Shown here: positions 1-5,558 of the stretch, piece after piece | Numbering within the stretch: the stretch's first letter is position 1 | Layout: each line of letters begins with the position of its first letter | Assembly: GCA_964385195.1 (NCBI GenBank) | Contig: CAYLOC010000193.1 | Location: 1 to 5,558, forward strand | Length of the DNA stretch: 5,558 nucleotides | Direction of reading: 5' to 3' | From: CAYLOC01 sp964385195 | Lineage (GTDB): Bacteria > Actinomycetota > Actinomycetes > Propionibacteriales > Nocardioidaceae | Program-made: the position numbers and the translations under genes | The notes under the pieces: model-generated | Told to the model about the DNA's origin: nothing | Seen by the model: the letters and a program-made list of their open reading frames with translations, nothing else | The model's database searches: none

Positions 1-2
1 CG

Positions 3-1286
3 TCAGGCGAACAGTGGCTTGCCGTAGTAGTCACCGGCCCTGGCCAACCCCGGCGGTACGGCGAACAAGGCGCTGCCCGTGTGCTGGATGTACTCGTTGA
101 GCATGTCGTGCTGTCCGAGACGCCGCTGGATCGGAACGAACTGCGTGCGCGGATCCTGCTGGAAGACGATGAAGAACAGGCCGGCGTCCAACAGGCCGGT
201 GCGGGAGTCGATGCCGTCGGTGTAGGAGTAACCGCGACGCAGGATCTTCTGGCCGTGGTTGTTGCTCGGCGCAGCCAGCCGGATGTGCGCGTTGAGCGGG
301 ATGACCGGCGTACCGTCGGGCTTCTTCGCGTCCAGGTCGACCGTGTCGAACTCGTGTTTCCCCGTCAGGGGCGCGCCGGAGATCTTGTGTCGTCCGAACG
401 TCTGCTCCTGGTCACCGAGGAAGTCGGTGTCCCACGACTCGATCAGCATCCGGATCCGCCGTGCCACCAGGTAGCTGCCGCCCTTCATCCAGGACTGGTC
501 GGTCTCGTCGCCGACCCAGACGTAGTCGTCGAACTCCTGGTGGTTCTCCGCCTTGATGTTGTTCGTACCGTCCTTGAAGCCCATCAGGTTGCGGGGAGTC
601 TCCTGGTCGGTGGACGTCGACGACGTGCGCCCGAACCCGAGCTGGAACCACTTCATCACCGCGGTTCCCCGCGCGAGCCGGGCGAACTCCCGGACTGCAT
701 GGAACGCCACCTGCGGGTCGTTGGCGCAGGCCTGGACGCACAGGTCACCACCGCTGCGGTCGGGGTCCAGGTTGTCCCCGGGGAGCGGCGGGATCTCCGC
801 CAGCGCCGCCGGGCGGTACCGGGCCAGCCCGAACCGGTCGTCGAAGAGCGACGGCCCGAACCCGACGGTGATCGTCAGCTGTGACGGCGGCAGGCCGCGG
901 GCCTCGCCGGTGTCCTTCGGGACCGCTTGCGCGGGTGTCTTGCGGTCACCCCCCACCGGCTCCCCGTCGGTCATCTGCGCACCCGCCGCGGCCCACGTCG
1001 CCAGCATGCTCTGCAGATGCGTCACGTCGGGACTGGTCACGTCGAACGACGCGAACGCGAGCCGGTCCTGGGCCGGGGTCGCGATCCCGGCCTGGTGCTT
1101 GCCGTAGAACCGCACCGACGCTGAGAGGCCCGCCATGGCCGGGGACGCCGATGCGTCCTCGGCCCGAGCGATACCGAACCCGACACCACCAGCGGCCACG
1201 GCACCCGCCGTACCCAGAGCACCACCGAGGAAGTGGCGCCGGCTGACGCCACCTCGCTCGTTACGGTGACGGTCAGCGTCCGGCAT
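3..1286 (-). CDS. efeB: EfeB, Tat-exported DyP-type haem peroxidase of the EfeUOB iron uptake system
   Basis: Complete gene of 427 residues, close to the roughly 420 of E. coli EfeB. The N-terminus carries a twin-arginine signal: SRRHFLGG at residues 15-22, a Gly/Ala-rich hydrophobic stretch to about residue 40, and a likely cleavage site after A-R-A (40-42). The rest is a dye-decolourising peroxidase fold. GFKDG at 236-240 supplies the distal Asp239. His334 in the HIRLA stretch is the expected proximal haem ligand, and Arg350 in RRGYSY is the expected distal arginine, matching Asp235, His329 and Arg347 of E. coli EfeB. In this family the folded haem enzyme is exported by Tat and uses peroxide or oxygen to oxidise Fe(II), feeding Fe(III) to EfeO/EfeU. 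A role in releasing iron from haem has been proposed but is disputed. The start codon lies inside the 3' end of efeO (14-bp overlap), which points to translational coupling. No catalytic residue is missing. The downstream terminator lies outside the window. Confidence 0.96.
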   Translation of the reverse strand: MPDADRHRNERGGVSRRHFLGGALGTAGAVAAGGVGFGIARAEDASASPAMAGLSASVRFYGKHQAGIATPAQDRLAFASFDVTSPDVTHLQSMLATWAAAGAQMTDGEPVGGDRKTPAQAVPKDTGEARGLPPSQLTITVGFGPSLFDDRFGLARYRPAALAEIPPLPGDNLDPDRSGGDLCVQACANDPQVAFHAVREFARLARGTAVMKWFQLGFGRTSSTSTDQETPRNLMGFKDGTNNIKAENHQEFDDYVWVGDETDQSWMKGGSYLVARRIRMLIESWDTDFLGDQEQTFGRHKISGAPLTGKHEFDTVDLDAKKPDGTPVIPLNAHIRLAAPSNNHGQKILRRGYSYTDGIDSRTGLLDAGLFFIVFQQDPRTQFVPIQRRLGQHDMLNEYIQHTGSALFAVPPGLARAGDYYGKPLFA

Positions 1287-2538
1287 GGGCCACCTTGCTC
1301 GCGACCTGCGACAGCGGCTCTTGCACCGCCTTCACCGCCGCCGCCAGCTTGCGGGTATCGGACGTGTCCAAGGCGTTGTAGCGCACATAGCCCGAGGGGT
1401 CGGTCTTACTGCGATAGGTGCCCACCAGCTCATCAAGTGCGGTGAACCGCTGGGAGATCTTCTTGGTCAGCTCGGGGTCGATCCGTTTCAGGGCCGGCTG
1501 CAACTGTGCGAACGCCTGCTCGGAACCCTCCACGTTGTTGGCGATGTCGAGCAGGTCGATGTGGGAGTAGCGCTCCTCCTCCCCGGTGATCTTGCTCGCG
1601 GCGACCTCATCGAGCAGTTCCTGGGCGCCGTTGGCCAGCTCGGTGGGCTGGTAGGTGAGGTCGGTGACCAGCTTCTGCAGCCGCTTGACGTCGGAGACGA
1701 GCTGGTCGCCGTACTCCCCCAGTCCCTTCAGGCTCTCGTCGGCGAACAGGCCCTTCTCGATCCGGTGGAAGCCGGACCACTGGTCCTTGGGGACGTCGTT
1801 GATGCGCGCGTCGATGTCGGCGTCCAGGCTCTCCTTGCCGACCGTGAACGACTCGGCGACGGGCTCGATCTTCTCGTAGAACGGCCGTGCCTCGGCGTAG
1901 GCGACCTTCGCCTTCTGGAGGTTGCCGCTGTGCAGCGTCTTGTTGAGCTCCTTGGTCTTGGTGAGCAGATAGCCCACCTGGGTGGTGACGTAGTCGCCGT
2001 AGTTGCCGGTCGCGGTCTTCAGCAACGCCGCCATGCTCTCGTCCACTGGGGCTGCCTTGCCGGTCACGGTGAGGGTACGACGCTCCGGGCTGGCACCCGG
2101 GCAGTACAGCGTGTACTCCCCTGACTGGAGGGTGACGGCGAACTCTCCGCTGAGTCCGGGGGGCAGGTTCTCCTTCTCCCCGACGATCCGGTGTCCGCTG
2201 AGGATCTCCACTTCGCTGACCGCGGTCGCGTCGACATTGGTCACGTTCACGGTGACACCGCCGGCGGCGAGGTGGGTGTGGTCGGGGACGCAGCCCTTGT
2301 CCGCGGTGGCACGGACGTGGATGGTGTGCACTCCGCCGGAACCGGCGGTGGCACTCGATGTGGAACTCCCCGAGGCAGCATCGCCCGAGGCGCCTTCGCC
2401 CTTGCTGCCCGCCGCGAGGTCACCGGCTCCCGAGGCGTCTGACCCGCCACACGCGGCCACCGCTGCGAGCAGCATGGTCGCCATCACCGCGGGTGCAGCC
2501 CATGCACGGACTCCCCCGCCTCGCCGTACTGCGCTCAT
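1273..2538 (-). CDS. efeO: EfeO, iron-binding lipoprotein with cupredoxin and M75 domains
   Basis: 421 residues when started at the ATG at 2538, which has a good Shine-Dalgarno (AAGGGA, 5 nt away) and opens directly into a lipoprotein signal. The frame stays open upstream to 2721, but that would overlap the end of efeU and place 61 Arg-rich residues before the signal. Basic n-region and hydrophobic stretch (about 16-29) lead to lipobox V-A-A-C, with Cys30 the predicted lipidated residue. Residues 31-69 are a low-complexity Gly/Ser/Ala linker. Residues about 70-160 are the EfeO cupredoxin-like domain, with Cys83, Glu111, the GEKEN stretch (120-124) and Cys146. Residues about 165-418 are the mostly helical M75 domain, with the HxxE metal motif HRIE at 258-261. 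In known systems EfeO binds periplasmic iron and hands it to EfeU. Here it should be tethered to the outer face of the membrane, as suits a Gram-positive cell. It lies 56 bp after efeU and overlaps efeB. A second iron box sits just upstream. Confidence 0.96.
   Translation of the reverse strand: MSAVRRGGGVRAWAAPAVMATMLLAAVAACGGSDASGAGDLAAGSKGEGASGDAASGSSTSSATAGSGGVHTIHVRATADKGCVPDHTHLAAGGVTVNVTNVDATAVSEVEILSGHRIVGEKENLPPGLSGEFAVTLQSGEYTLYCPGASPERRTLTVTGKAAPVDESMAALLKTATGNYGDYVTTQVGYLLTKTKELNKTLHSGNLQKAKVAYAEARPFYEKIEPVAESFTVGKESLDADIDARINDVPKDQWSGFHRIEKGLFADESLKGLGEYGDQLVSDVKRLQKLVTDLTYQPTELANGAQELLDEVAASKITGEEERYSHIDLLDIANNVEGSEQAFAQLQPALKRIDPELTKKISQRFTALDELVGTYRSKTDPSGYVRYNALDTSDTRKLAAAVKAVQEPLSQVASKVAHAGR
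1290..1296 (-). promoter_or_regulatory. Ribosome binding site of efeB inside efeO
   Basis: AAGGTGG on the minus strand, with AAGG 6 nt before the efeB ATG at 1286. It lies within the last codons of efeO, consistent with coupled translation of the two overlapping genes. Confidence 0.7.
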
Positions 2539-2543
2539 CGTTG

Positions 2544-2549
2544 TCCCTT
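2544..2549 (-). promoter_or_regulatory. Ribosome binding site of efeO, decides the start
   Basis: AAGGGA on the minus strand, 5 nt before the ATG at 2538. It supports this start over the upstream start at 2721, which lies inside efeU. Confidence 0.8.
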
Positions 2550-2560
2550 CACGTACGCCT

Positions 2561-2571
2561 GCGTCGAATAC
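2561..2571. repeat. 11-bp repeat copy 1, beside the efeO iron box
   Basis: GCGTCGAATAC, identical to the copy at 4244-4254. It lies 1 bp from the iron box at 2573-2591, on the efeO side. Function unknown. Confidence 0.5.
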
Positions 2572-2572
2572 C

Positions 2573-2591
2573 GAAGGCAAGCCTAACCTAA
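2573..2591. promoter_or_regulatory. Second iron box (DtxR/IdeR-type), between efeU and efeO
   Basis: Read on the minus strand the site is TTAGGTTAGGCTTGCCTTC, matching TTAGGTTAGSCTAACCTAA at 15 of 19 positions. The left half-site is perfect and the right half is degenerate (arms agree at 5 of 9 pairs). It fills much of the 56-bp gap between efeU and efeO. TAnnnT hexamers in the left half (TAGGTT, TAGGCT) could serve as a -10 for a separate efeOB transcript, but no convincing -35 was found. It could instead act as a roadblock on read-through from efeU. Confidence 0.72.
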
Positions 2592-2594
2592 TCT

Positions 2595-4181
2595 TCAGCG
2601 CGTGGCGAGGTGGGGTTCGGCGGCAGCGTGCAGGTTCTCCTGGCGTTTGCGTCGACGTCGTCCGAGCGTCATGCCGAGCCCACCGACGAGCGCCAGTACC
2701 GCCACGACACCGCAGCACCACGCGGCGGCGGTCAGGTCCCGCCGTTGTCGCAGGTCCGCATGGTCGGCGGACACGGCGGCGACGGCAGCCTGGACACCGG
2801 CATCCGGCAACCCGGCCACCGCGTGGGTGATCGGCTGCTGCAGCGGGAAGGTTCGGCCGTTGTCGCCGGTGATGGCCACCTGCACGTCCTCGGTCCAGGC
2901 CAGGTCAACCACGCGACCGGTATGAGGCTCCACCCAGACGGTGAGCCGGTTCTGCGTCTGGTACTGCGCTGGCACGGTCGAGTCCGCGGGGGGCTGCAAG
3001 CCGATGGGGAGCCGCCCACCGTTGAGTCCGGCGATCCTGTCCACGCTCAACGTCGCCGGCAGCCCGGAGGGCGGTTCTGCGTCCACCGTGGTGGTGTAGA
3101 CGTCGGTGGGGAGCCCTGCATGTTGCTGGGCCGCTGACCGTTTCACGGTGAAGCTGCGCACCGGGCCGACTTGTTGCTCGGAGGGCTGCTGCTGCTGGGT
3201 GCGGACCACGGCGGTGTCCCCGTGGTGCTCCACCACCACGGCACTGACTCCGCCGGCGGAGGTCACCGGCCGGGCCGCGTGCGAAGCCGGGGCGATCAGC
3301 GTGACCACCACCGTCGTCACCGCGGCCGCCGCACCGATCCCGGTCAGCACACCGGGGAGCGCGCGAGGTGCCGGACGCCCGGGTGGCCACGCGACGTACA
3401 GGCCGACCGGGACCAGATAAGCAAACCACCCGATGATCTCGATGACCGCGGGGTGGCCCTGGATCCCGAGCATCCCGGTCAGCAGGGCGGACTGCACCGA
3501 GCCGGGCGTCACCAGCCAGGTAAGGTCCAGCGGCGTGGCCTGGCCGATGTTCAACCAGCCGGCCTCGTGCGCCGTACGCAGGGCGCTGACCACCAGCCCG
3601 GCGGCAACCAACACCAGGACGACGCCCGTGGCACGAAAGAACTTCGAGAGGTTGATCCGCACCCCGCCGCGGTAGATGCCGTACCCGAGCGCGACCGCCA
3701 CTGCGATGCCGAGTACGGCGCCGATCGCGGCCGCCGGTCCGCTCTGGGACTCGTTGAACGCGGCCAGGAGGAAGACCACGGACTCCAGGCCTTCCCGCAG
3801 CACGGCCAGGAACGCCATCGCAACCATCGCCATCCACGCACGCGACCGACCCTGCATCGCCTCGGAGGCGAGCCCTTCCAACTGTCCCTTCATGCCGCGC
3901 GAGTTGCGCTTCATCCATACGACCATGAACGTGACCATGCCCACCGCGAGGGCGCCGATCACCGTCTCCAGACCCTCTTGCTGGCGCTGCGGCAGGTTGC
4001 GAGACCAGATCTCCAACGCCGCACCGGCGCCGAAGCACAGGAGAATGGCCGCGGCGACACCGACAAACACCCAGCGGACCATGTCGAGTCGACCCTGTTT
4101 GCGCAGGAACGCAGCGATGATGCCCACGATCAGCGCTGCTTCCAGACCCTCGCGCAGCCCGATCACGAAGGTGGGGACCAT
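2595..4181 (-). CDS. efeU: EfeU, FTR1-family iron permease with a C-terminal extracytoplasmic extension
   Basis: 528 residues. The N-terminal about 270 residues are a standard oxidase-dependent iron permease (FTR1/EfeU). Two REGLE motifs (residues 10-14 and 129-133) sit inside membrane helices and are the iron-translocating REXXE signatures. Hydrophobic segments lie near 4-27, 36-57, 71-90, 115-142, 148-170, 183-201 and 247-266, the usual seven. The protein then departs from the family. An eighth segment (about 277-297) is followed by about 185 polar residues (298-484), a ninth segment (about 485-506) and a basic RRRRKR tail. If N-out/C-in topology holds for the first seven helices, the extra domain faces outside and the basic tail faces the cytoplasm. 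The extension has a Gln-rich patch (329-337) and a segment VWVEPHTGRVVDLAW (415-429) resembling DUF3068/PorA-like proteins; that assignment is tentative. The ATG at 4181 has AGGAG 6 nt upstream. First gene of the operon, preceded by an iron box. Confidence 0.95.
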   Translation of the reverse strand: MVPTFVIGLREGLEAALIVGIIAAFLRKQGRLDMVRWVFVGVAAAILLCFGAGAALEIWSRNLPQRQQEGLETVIGALAVGMVTFMVVWMKRNSRGMKGQLEGLASEAMQGRSRAWMAMVAMAFLAVLREGLESVVFLLAAFNESQSGPAAAIGAVLGIAVAVALGYGIYRGGVRINLSKFFRATGVVLVLVAAGLVVSALRTAHEAGWLNIGQATPLDLTWLVTPGSVQSALLTGMLGIQGHPAVIEIIGWFAYLVPVGLYVAWPPGRPAPRALPGVLTGIGAAAAVTTVVVTLIAPASHAARPVTSAGGVSAVVVEHHGDTAVVRTQQQQPSEQQVGPVRSFTVKRSAAQQHAGLPTDVYTTTVDAEPPSGLPATLSVDRIAGLNGGRLPIGLQPPADSTVPAQYQTQNRLTVWVEPHTGRVVDLAWTEDVQVAITGDNGRTFPLQQPITHAVAGLPDAGVQAAVAAVSADHADLRQRRDLTAAAWCCGVVAVLALVGGLGMTLGRRRRKRQENLHAAAEPHLATR

Positions 4182-4187
4182 TCACTA

Positions 4188-4192
4188 CTCCT
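4188..4192 (-). promoter_or_regulatory. Ribosome binding site of efeU
   Basis: AGGAG on the minus strand, 6 nt before the ATG at 4181. It is a canonical Shine-Dalgarno, and it fixes the start directly ahead of the first REGLE helix. Confidence 0.85.
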
Positions 4193-4208
4193 ACCGGAAA
4201 GGTGCTCG

Positions 4209-4227
4209 TTAGGTTAGTCAAACCTTA
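4209..4227. promoter_or_regulatory. Iron box (DtxR/IdeR-type operator) between efeU and ndh
   Basis: The site reads TTAGGTTAGTCAAACCTTA and matches the IdeR/DtxR consensus TTAGGTTAGSCTAACCTAA at 16 of 19 positions. The two arms agree at 7 of 9 base pairs. Within it, on the minus strand, are two TAnnnT hexamers (4222-4227 and 4211-4216) that could be the efeU -10 element, so a bound repressor would block efeU transcription. Its left end is 28 bp from the efeU start and its right end 45 bp from the ndh start. The match is seen directly. Binding by the host iron regulator is inferred from the consensus and from the iron-uptake role of the operon. Confidence 0.88.
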
Positions 4228-4272
4228 TCGTCAGCCCGCTGTCGCGTCGAATACGGTCATTACGGTGGAGGC
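4228..4272 (+). promoter_or_regulatory. Leader and probable promoter region of ndh
   Basis: This covers the space between the iron box and the ndh start. A TACGGT hexamer (TAnnnT type) occurs twice, at 4252-4257 and 4261-4266, with CAT between. The first could be a -10, which would give a very short leader. No good -35 is seen at 17-18 bp from it. The purine-rich GGTGGAGG (4264-4271) is the only Shine-Dalgarno-like element: GGAGG ends 1 nt from the ATG, whereas GGTGG gives a 4-nt spacing. Promoter assignment is weak. Confidence 0.4.
4244..4254. repeat. 11-bp repeat copy 2, near the efeU/ndh iron box
   Basis: GCGTCGAATAC, identical to the copy at 2561-2571. It lies 16 bp from the iron box at 4209-4227, on the ndh side, so order and spacing relative to the box differ from copy 1. 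It overlaps the first TACGGT hexamer of the ndh leader. Function unknown. Confidence 0.5.
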
Positions 4273-5558
4273 ATGACTACGTCGACAGCCAATCCCCGGA
4301 GCCGGCCGCATGTCGTCGTCATCGGCGGCGGGTTCGCGGGCTTGAGCGCGGTCCGCGCACTGGACGGCACCGCAGCGGACGTCACGCTCATCGACCGCCA
4401 TACCTATGCCACCTTCAAGCCGTTGCTGTACCAGGTGGCTACGGCCACGTTGAACCCGGGAGACATCACCTGGTTCCTCCGCGCGGTCCGGTCCCGGCAG
4501 CACAACGTGCGGTTTCTCAACGGCGCCGTACGGCGGATGGACCACTCCGCGCGGACGGTGACCCTCGAGGACGAGACCCGTGTGAGTTATGACCACCTGG
4601 TGATCGCGGCCGGCGTGACCGCGAACTACTTCGGTATCCCGGGTGCAGCCGAGCACGCGATGCCGCTGTACACCCGGAATGATGCCCTGGAATTCCGCGA
4701 CAAGATGGTGCAGCAGCTCGAACGAGCCGCGATCAGCGACCCGAGCCGGGAGCTGCGCGTGATCGTGGTCGGGGGAGGGCCGACCGGCGTGGAGACCGCA
4801 GGCGCCCTGGCGGAGTTGCGCAACAAGGATCTCCCGGCCAACTACCCCGAGCTTGACCGGTACCACACCCACGTCACTCTGATGGAGATGATGCCGAACC
4901 TCCTGGGCGGTTTCGTTCCCAGTCTCCAGCGCTACACGCTCGACCAGCTCGTGGCCCGGGATGTCGACGTACAGGTCGACACCGCGGTCAAGGAGGTCCG
5001 AGCAGACGGGGTCCTCGACAGCGACGAGAACTTCATCCCCGCCGGCCTGGTGGTGTGGGCCTCGGGGGTGACGGTGCACGACGTCGTCGGCGACTGGGGC
5101 GTGCCGCAGGGGCGCGGGGGCCGGATCAGCATCGACGACCGGATGCGCGTGCAGGGGCTGGACAACGTCTTCGCCATCGGCGACATCGCGGTCGAGGACG
5201 GCGACCGCGCGCTCCCGCAGCTCGCCCAGCCGGCGATGCAGCAGGGCAAGTACGTCGGCCGCCTGCTCGCTGCGGAGATCGGTAGCGAGCGTGGGCGGCA
5301 GCCGTCGGCACCGAAGGGGCCCTTCCACTACCAGGACCGCGGAATGCTCGCCACCATCGGACGGAGCTCAGCGGTGGCCCAGATCAAGCACTTCCCCCCG
5401 ATCAAGGGGTTCGTGGCCTGGGTGATCTGGATGGCCGTGCACCTGTTCTACCTGTTGGGCAACCGGAACCGGGTGGCCACGATGGTGAACCTGGGTGCCC
5501 GCTACCTGTTCTGGCGCAGCGGCCACAACGCGATCGTGGGCGACCGGCCGCCGCGCCC
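4273..5558 (+). CDS. ndh: Type II NADH dehydrogenase (NDH-2), 3' end cut by the window
   Basis: Open from ATG 4273 to the window end: 428 residues with no stop, so only a short C-terminal piece should be missing (the family is usually about 400-470). Residues 14-24 hold the FAD Rossmann motif (VVVIGGGFAGL), with acidic Asp41 ending the second strand. FKPLLYQVAT (48-57) is a typical NDH-2 signature. A second dinucleotide site, VVGGGPTGVE (165-174), with Glu205 downstream is the NADH-binding domain. AIGD (301-304) contacts FAD, and AQPAMQQG (318-325) matches the conserved AQxAxQQG segment near the quinone site. The aromatic, basic segment at about 380-400 (AWVIW..HLFYLLGNRNR) fits the C-terminal membrane-attaching region. 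The enzyme passes electrons from NADH to menaquinone or ubiquinone at the inner membrane face without pumping protons and without Fe-S clusters. No in-frame start exists upstream before a TAG at 4210, so this ATG is the start. It is divergent from efeU and shares its iron-box region. Confidence 0.95.
   Translation, partial: MTTSTANPRSRPHVVVIGGGFAGLSAVRALDGTAADVTLIDRHTYATFKPLLYQVATATLNPGDITWFLRAVRSRQHNVRFLNGAVRRMDHSARTVTLEDETRVSYDHLVIAAGVTANYFGIPGAAEHAMPLYTRNDALEFRDKMVQQLERAAISDPSRELRVIVVGGGPTGVETAGALAELRNKDLPANYPELDRYHTHVTLMEMMPNLLGGFVPSLQRYTLDQLVARDVDVQVDTAVKEVRADGVLDSDENFIPAGLVVWASGVTVHDVVGDWGVPQGRGGRISIDDRMRVQGLDNVFAIGDIAVEDGDRALPQLAQPAMQQGKYVGRLLAAEIGSERGRQPSAPKGPFHYQDRGMLATIGRSSAVAQIKHFPPIKGFVAWVIWMAVHLFYLLGNRNRVATMVNLGARYLFWRSGHNAIVGDRPPR

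Noticed and set aside
81..884. 267-codon plus-strand frame opposite efeB
   Set aside because: It is antisense to the catalytic part of EfeB, with a Val/Arg/Asp-rich product lacking domains. It is a shadow frame.
1285..2124. 279-codon plus-strand frame opposite efeO
   Set aside because: It is antisense to the M75 domain, Leu/Val/Gly-rich from complementary codon bias, and has no recognisable family.
1273..2538. EfeO as an imelysin-type peptidase
   Set aside because: The M75 domain was named after imelysin, but EfeO proteins with the N-terminal cupredoxin domain and this operon context act in iron binding. No independent sign of peptidase activity is visible.
2539..2721. Upstream start for efeO at 2721, adding 61 residues
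   Set aside because: The extra residues are Arg-rich, overlap efeU, span the iron box and would bury the lipoprotein signal. The ATG at 2538 has a proper Shine-Dalgarno.
3171..4217. 348-codon open frame on the plus strand opposite efeU
   Set aside because: It is antisense to the REGLE-bearing permease, its product is low-complexity and rich in Arg/His/Gln/Asp, and it has no recognisable domain. It is a typical high-GC shadow frame.
2905..4221. 438-codon minus-strand frame overlapping efeU
   Set aside because: Same strand as efeU but a different frame, Arg/Gly-rich with no membrane helices, and it would begin inside the iron box. It is a shadow frame.
4211..4221. TTGACT on the minus strand (4216-4221) as the efeU -35 element
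   Set aside because: It matches -35 well, but the hexamer 17 bp downstream (TCCGGT) is poor and would place the start inside or past the Shine-Dalgarno. A -10 within the box is more plausible.
4231..5328. 365-codon open frame on the minus strand opposite ndh
   Set aside because: It lies wholly across the well-supported NDH-2 gene, shows no family motif, and would run through the ndh leader. It is a shadow of ndh codon bias.

Overview
The window is high-GC DNA and reads as an actinomycete (Actinomycetota) chromosome. The evidence is the strong G/C bias at third codon positions, DtxR/IdeR-type iron boxes in the intergenic regions, and a lipoprotein form of EfeO with a Gly/Ser/Ala linker. The genus cannot be fixed from this sequence alone.

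Layout: positions 3-4181, on the minus strand, hold a complete three-gene iron-uptake operon transcribed in the order efeU (4181-2595), efeO (2538-1273), efeB (1286-3). efeU and efeO are separated by 56 bp. efeO and efeB overlap by 14 bp. Positions 4182-4272 are a 91-bp divergent intergenic region. From 4273 on the plus strand, a type II NADH dehydrogenase gene (ndh) runs off the right edge of the window. There is no gene-free stretch longer than 91 bp. No RNA gene, mobile element or CRISPR array is visible.

How the genes work together: EfeU is an FTR1-type iron permease with both REGLE motifs. EfeO is a membrane-tethered lipoprotein with a cupredoxin domain and an M75 (imelysin-like) domain that should bind and deliver iron. 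EfeB is a Tat-exported DyP-type haem peroxidase, thought in this family to oxidise Fe(II) to Fe(III) for EfeU. Two 19-bp iron boxes are readable. One (4209-4227) lies between efeU and ndh and matches the IdeR/DtxR consensus at 16 of 19 positions. The other (2573-2591) lies between efeU and efeO and matches at 15 of 19. The operon is therefore very probably iron-repressed, with a possible second regulated promoter for efeOB. The shared box may also link the respiratory NDH-2 gene to iron status.

The most unusual point is EfeU itself. It is about 528 residues, against roughly 280 for ordinary FTR1 permeases. The extra part is a predicted extracytoplasmic domain plus a ninth membrane helix, and it resembles the actinobacterial DUF3068/PorA-like family.
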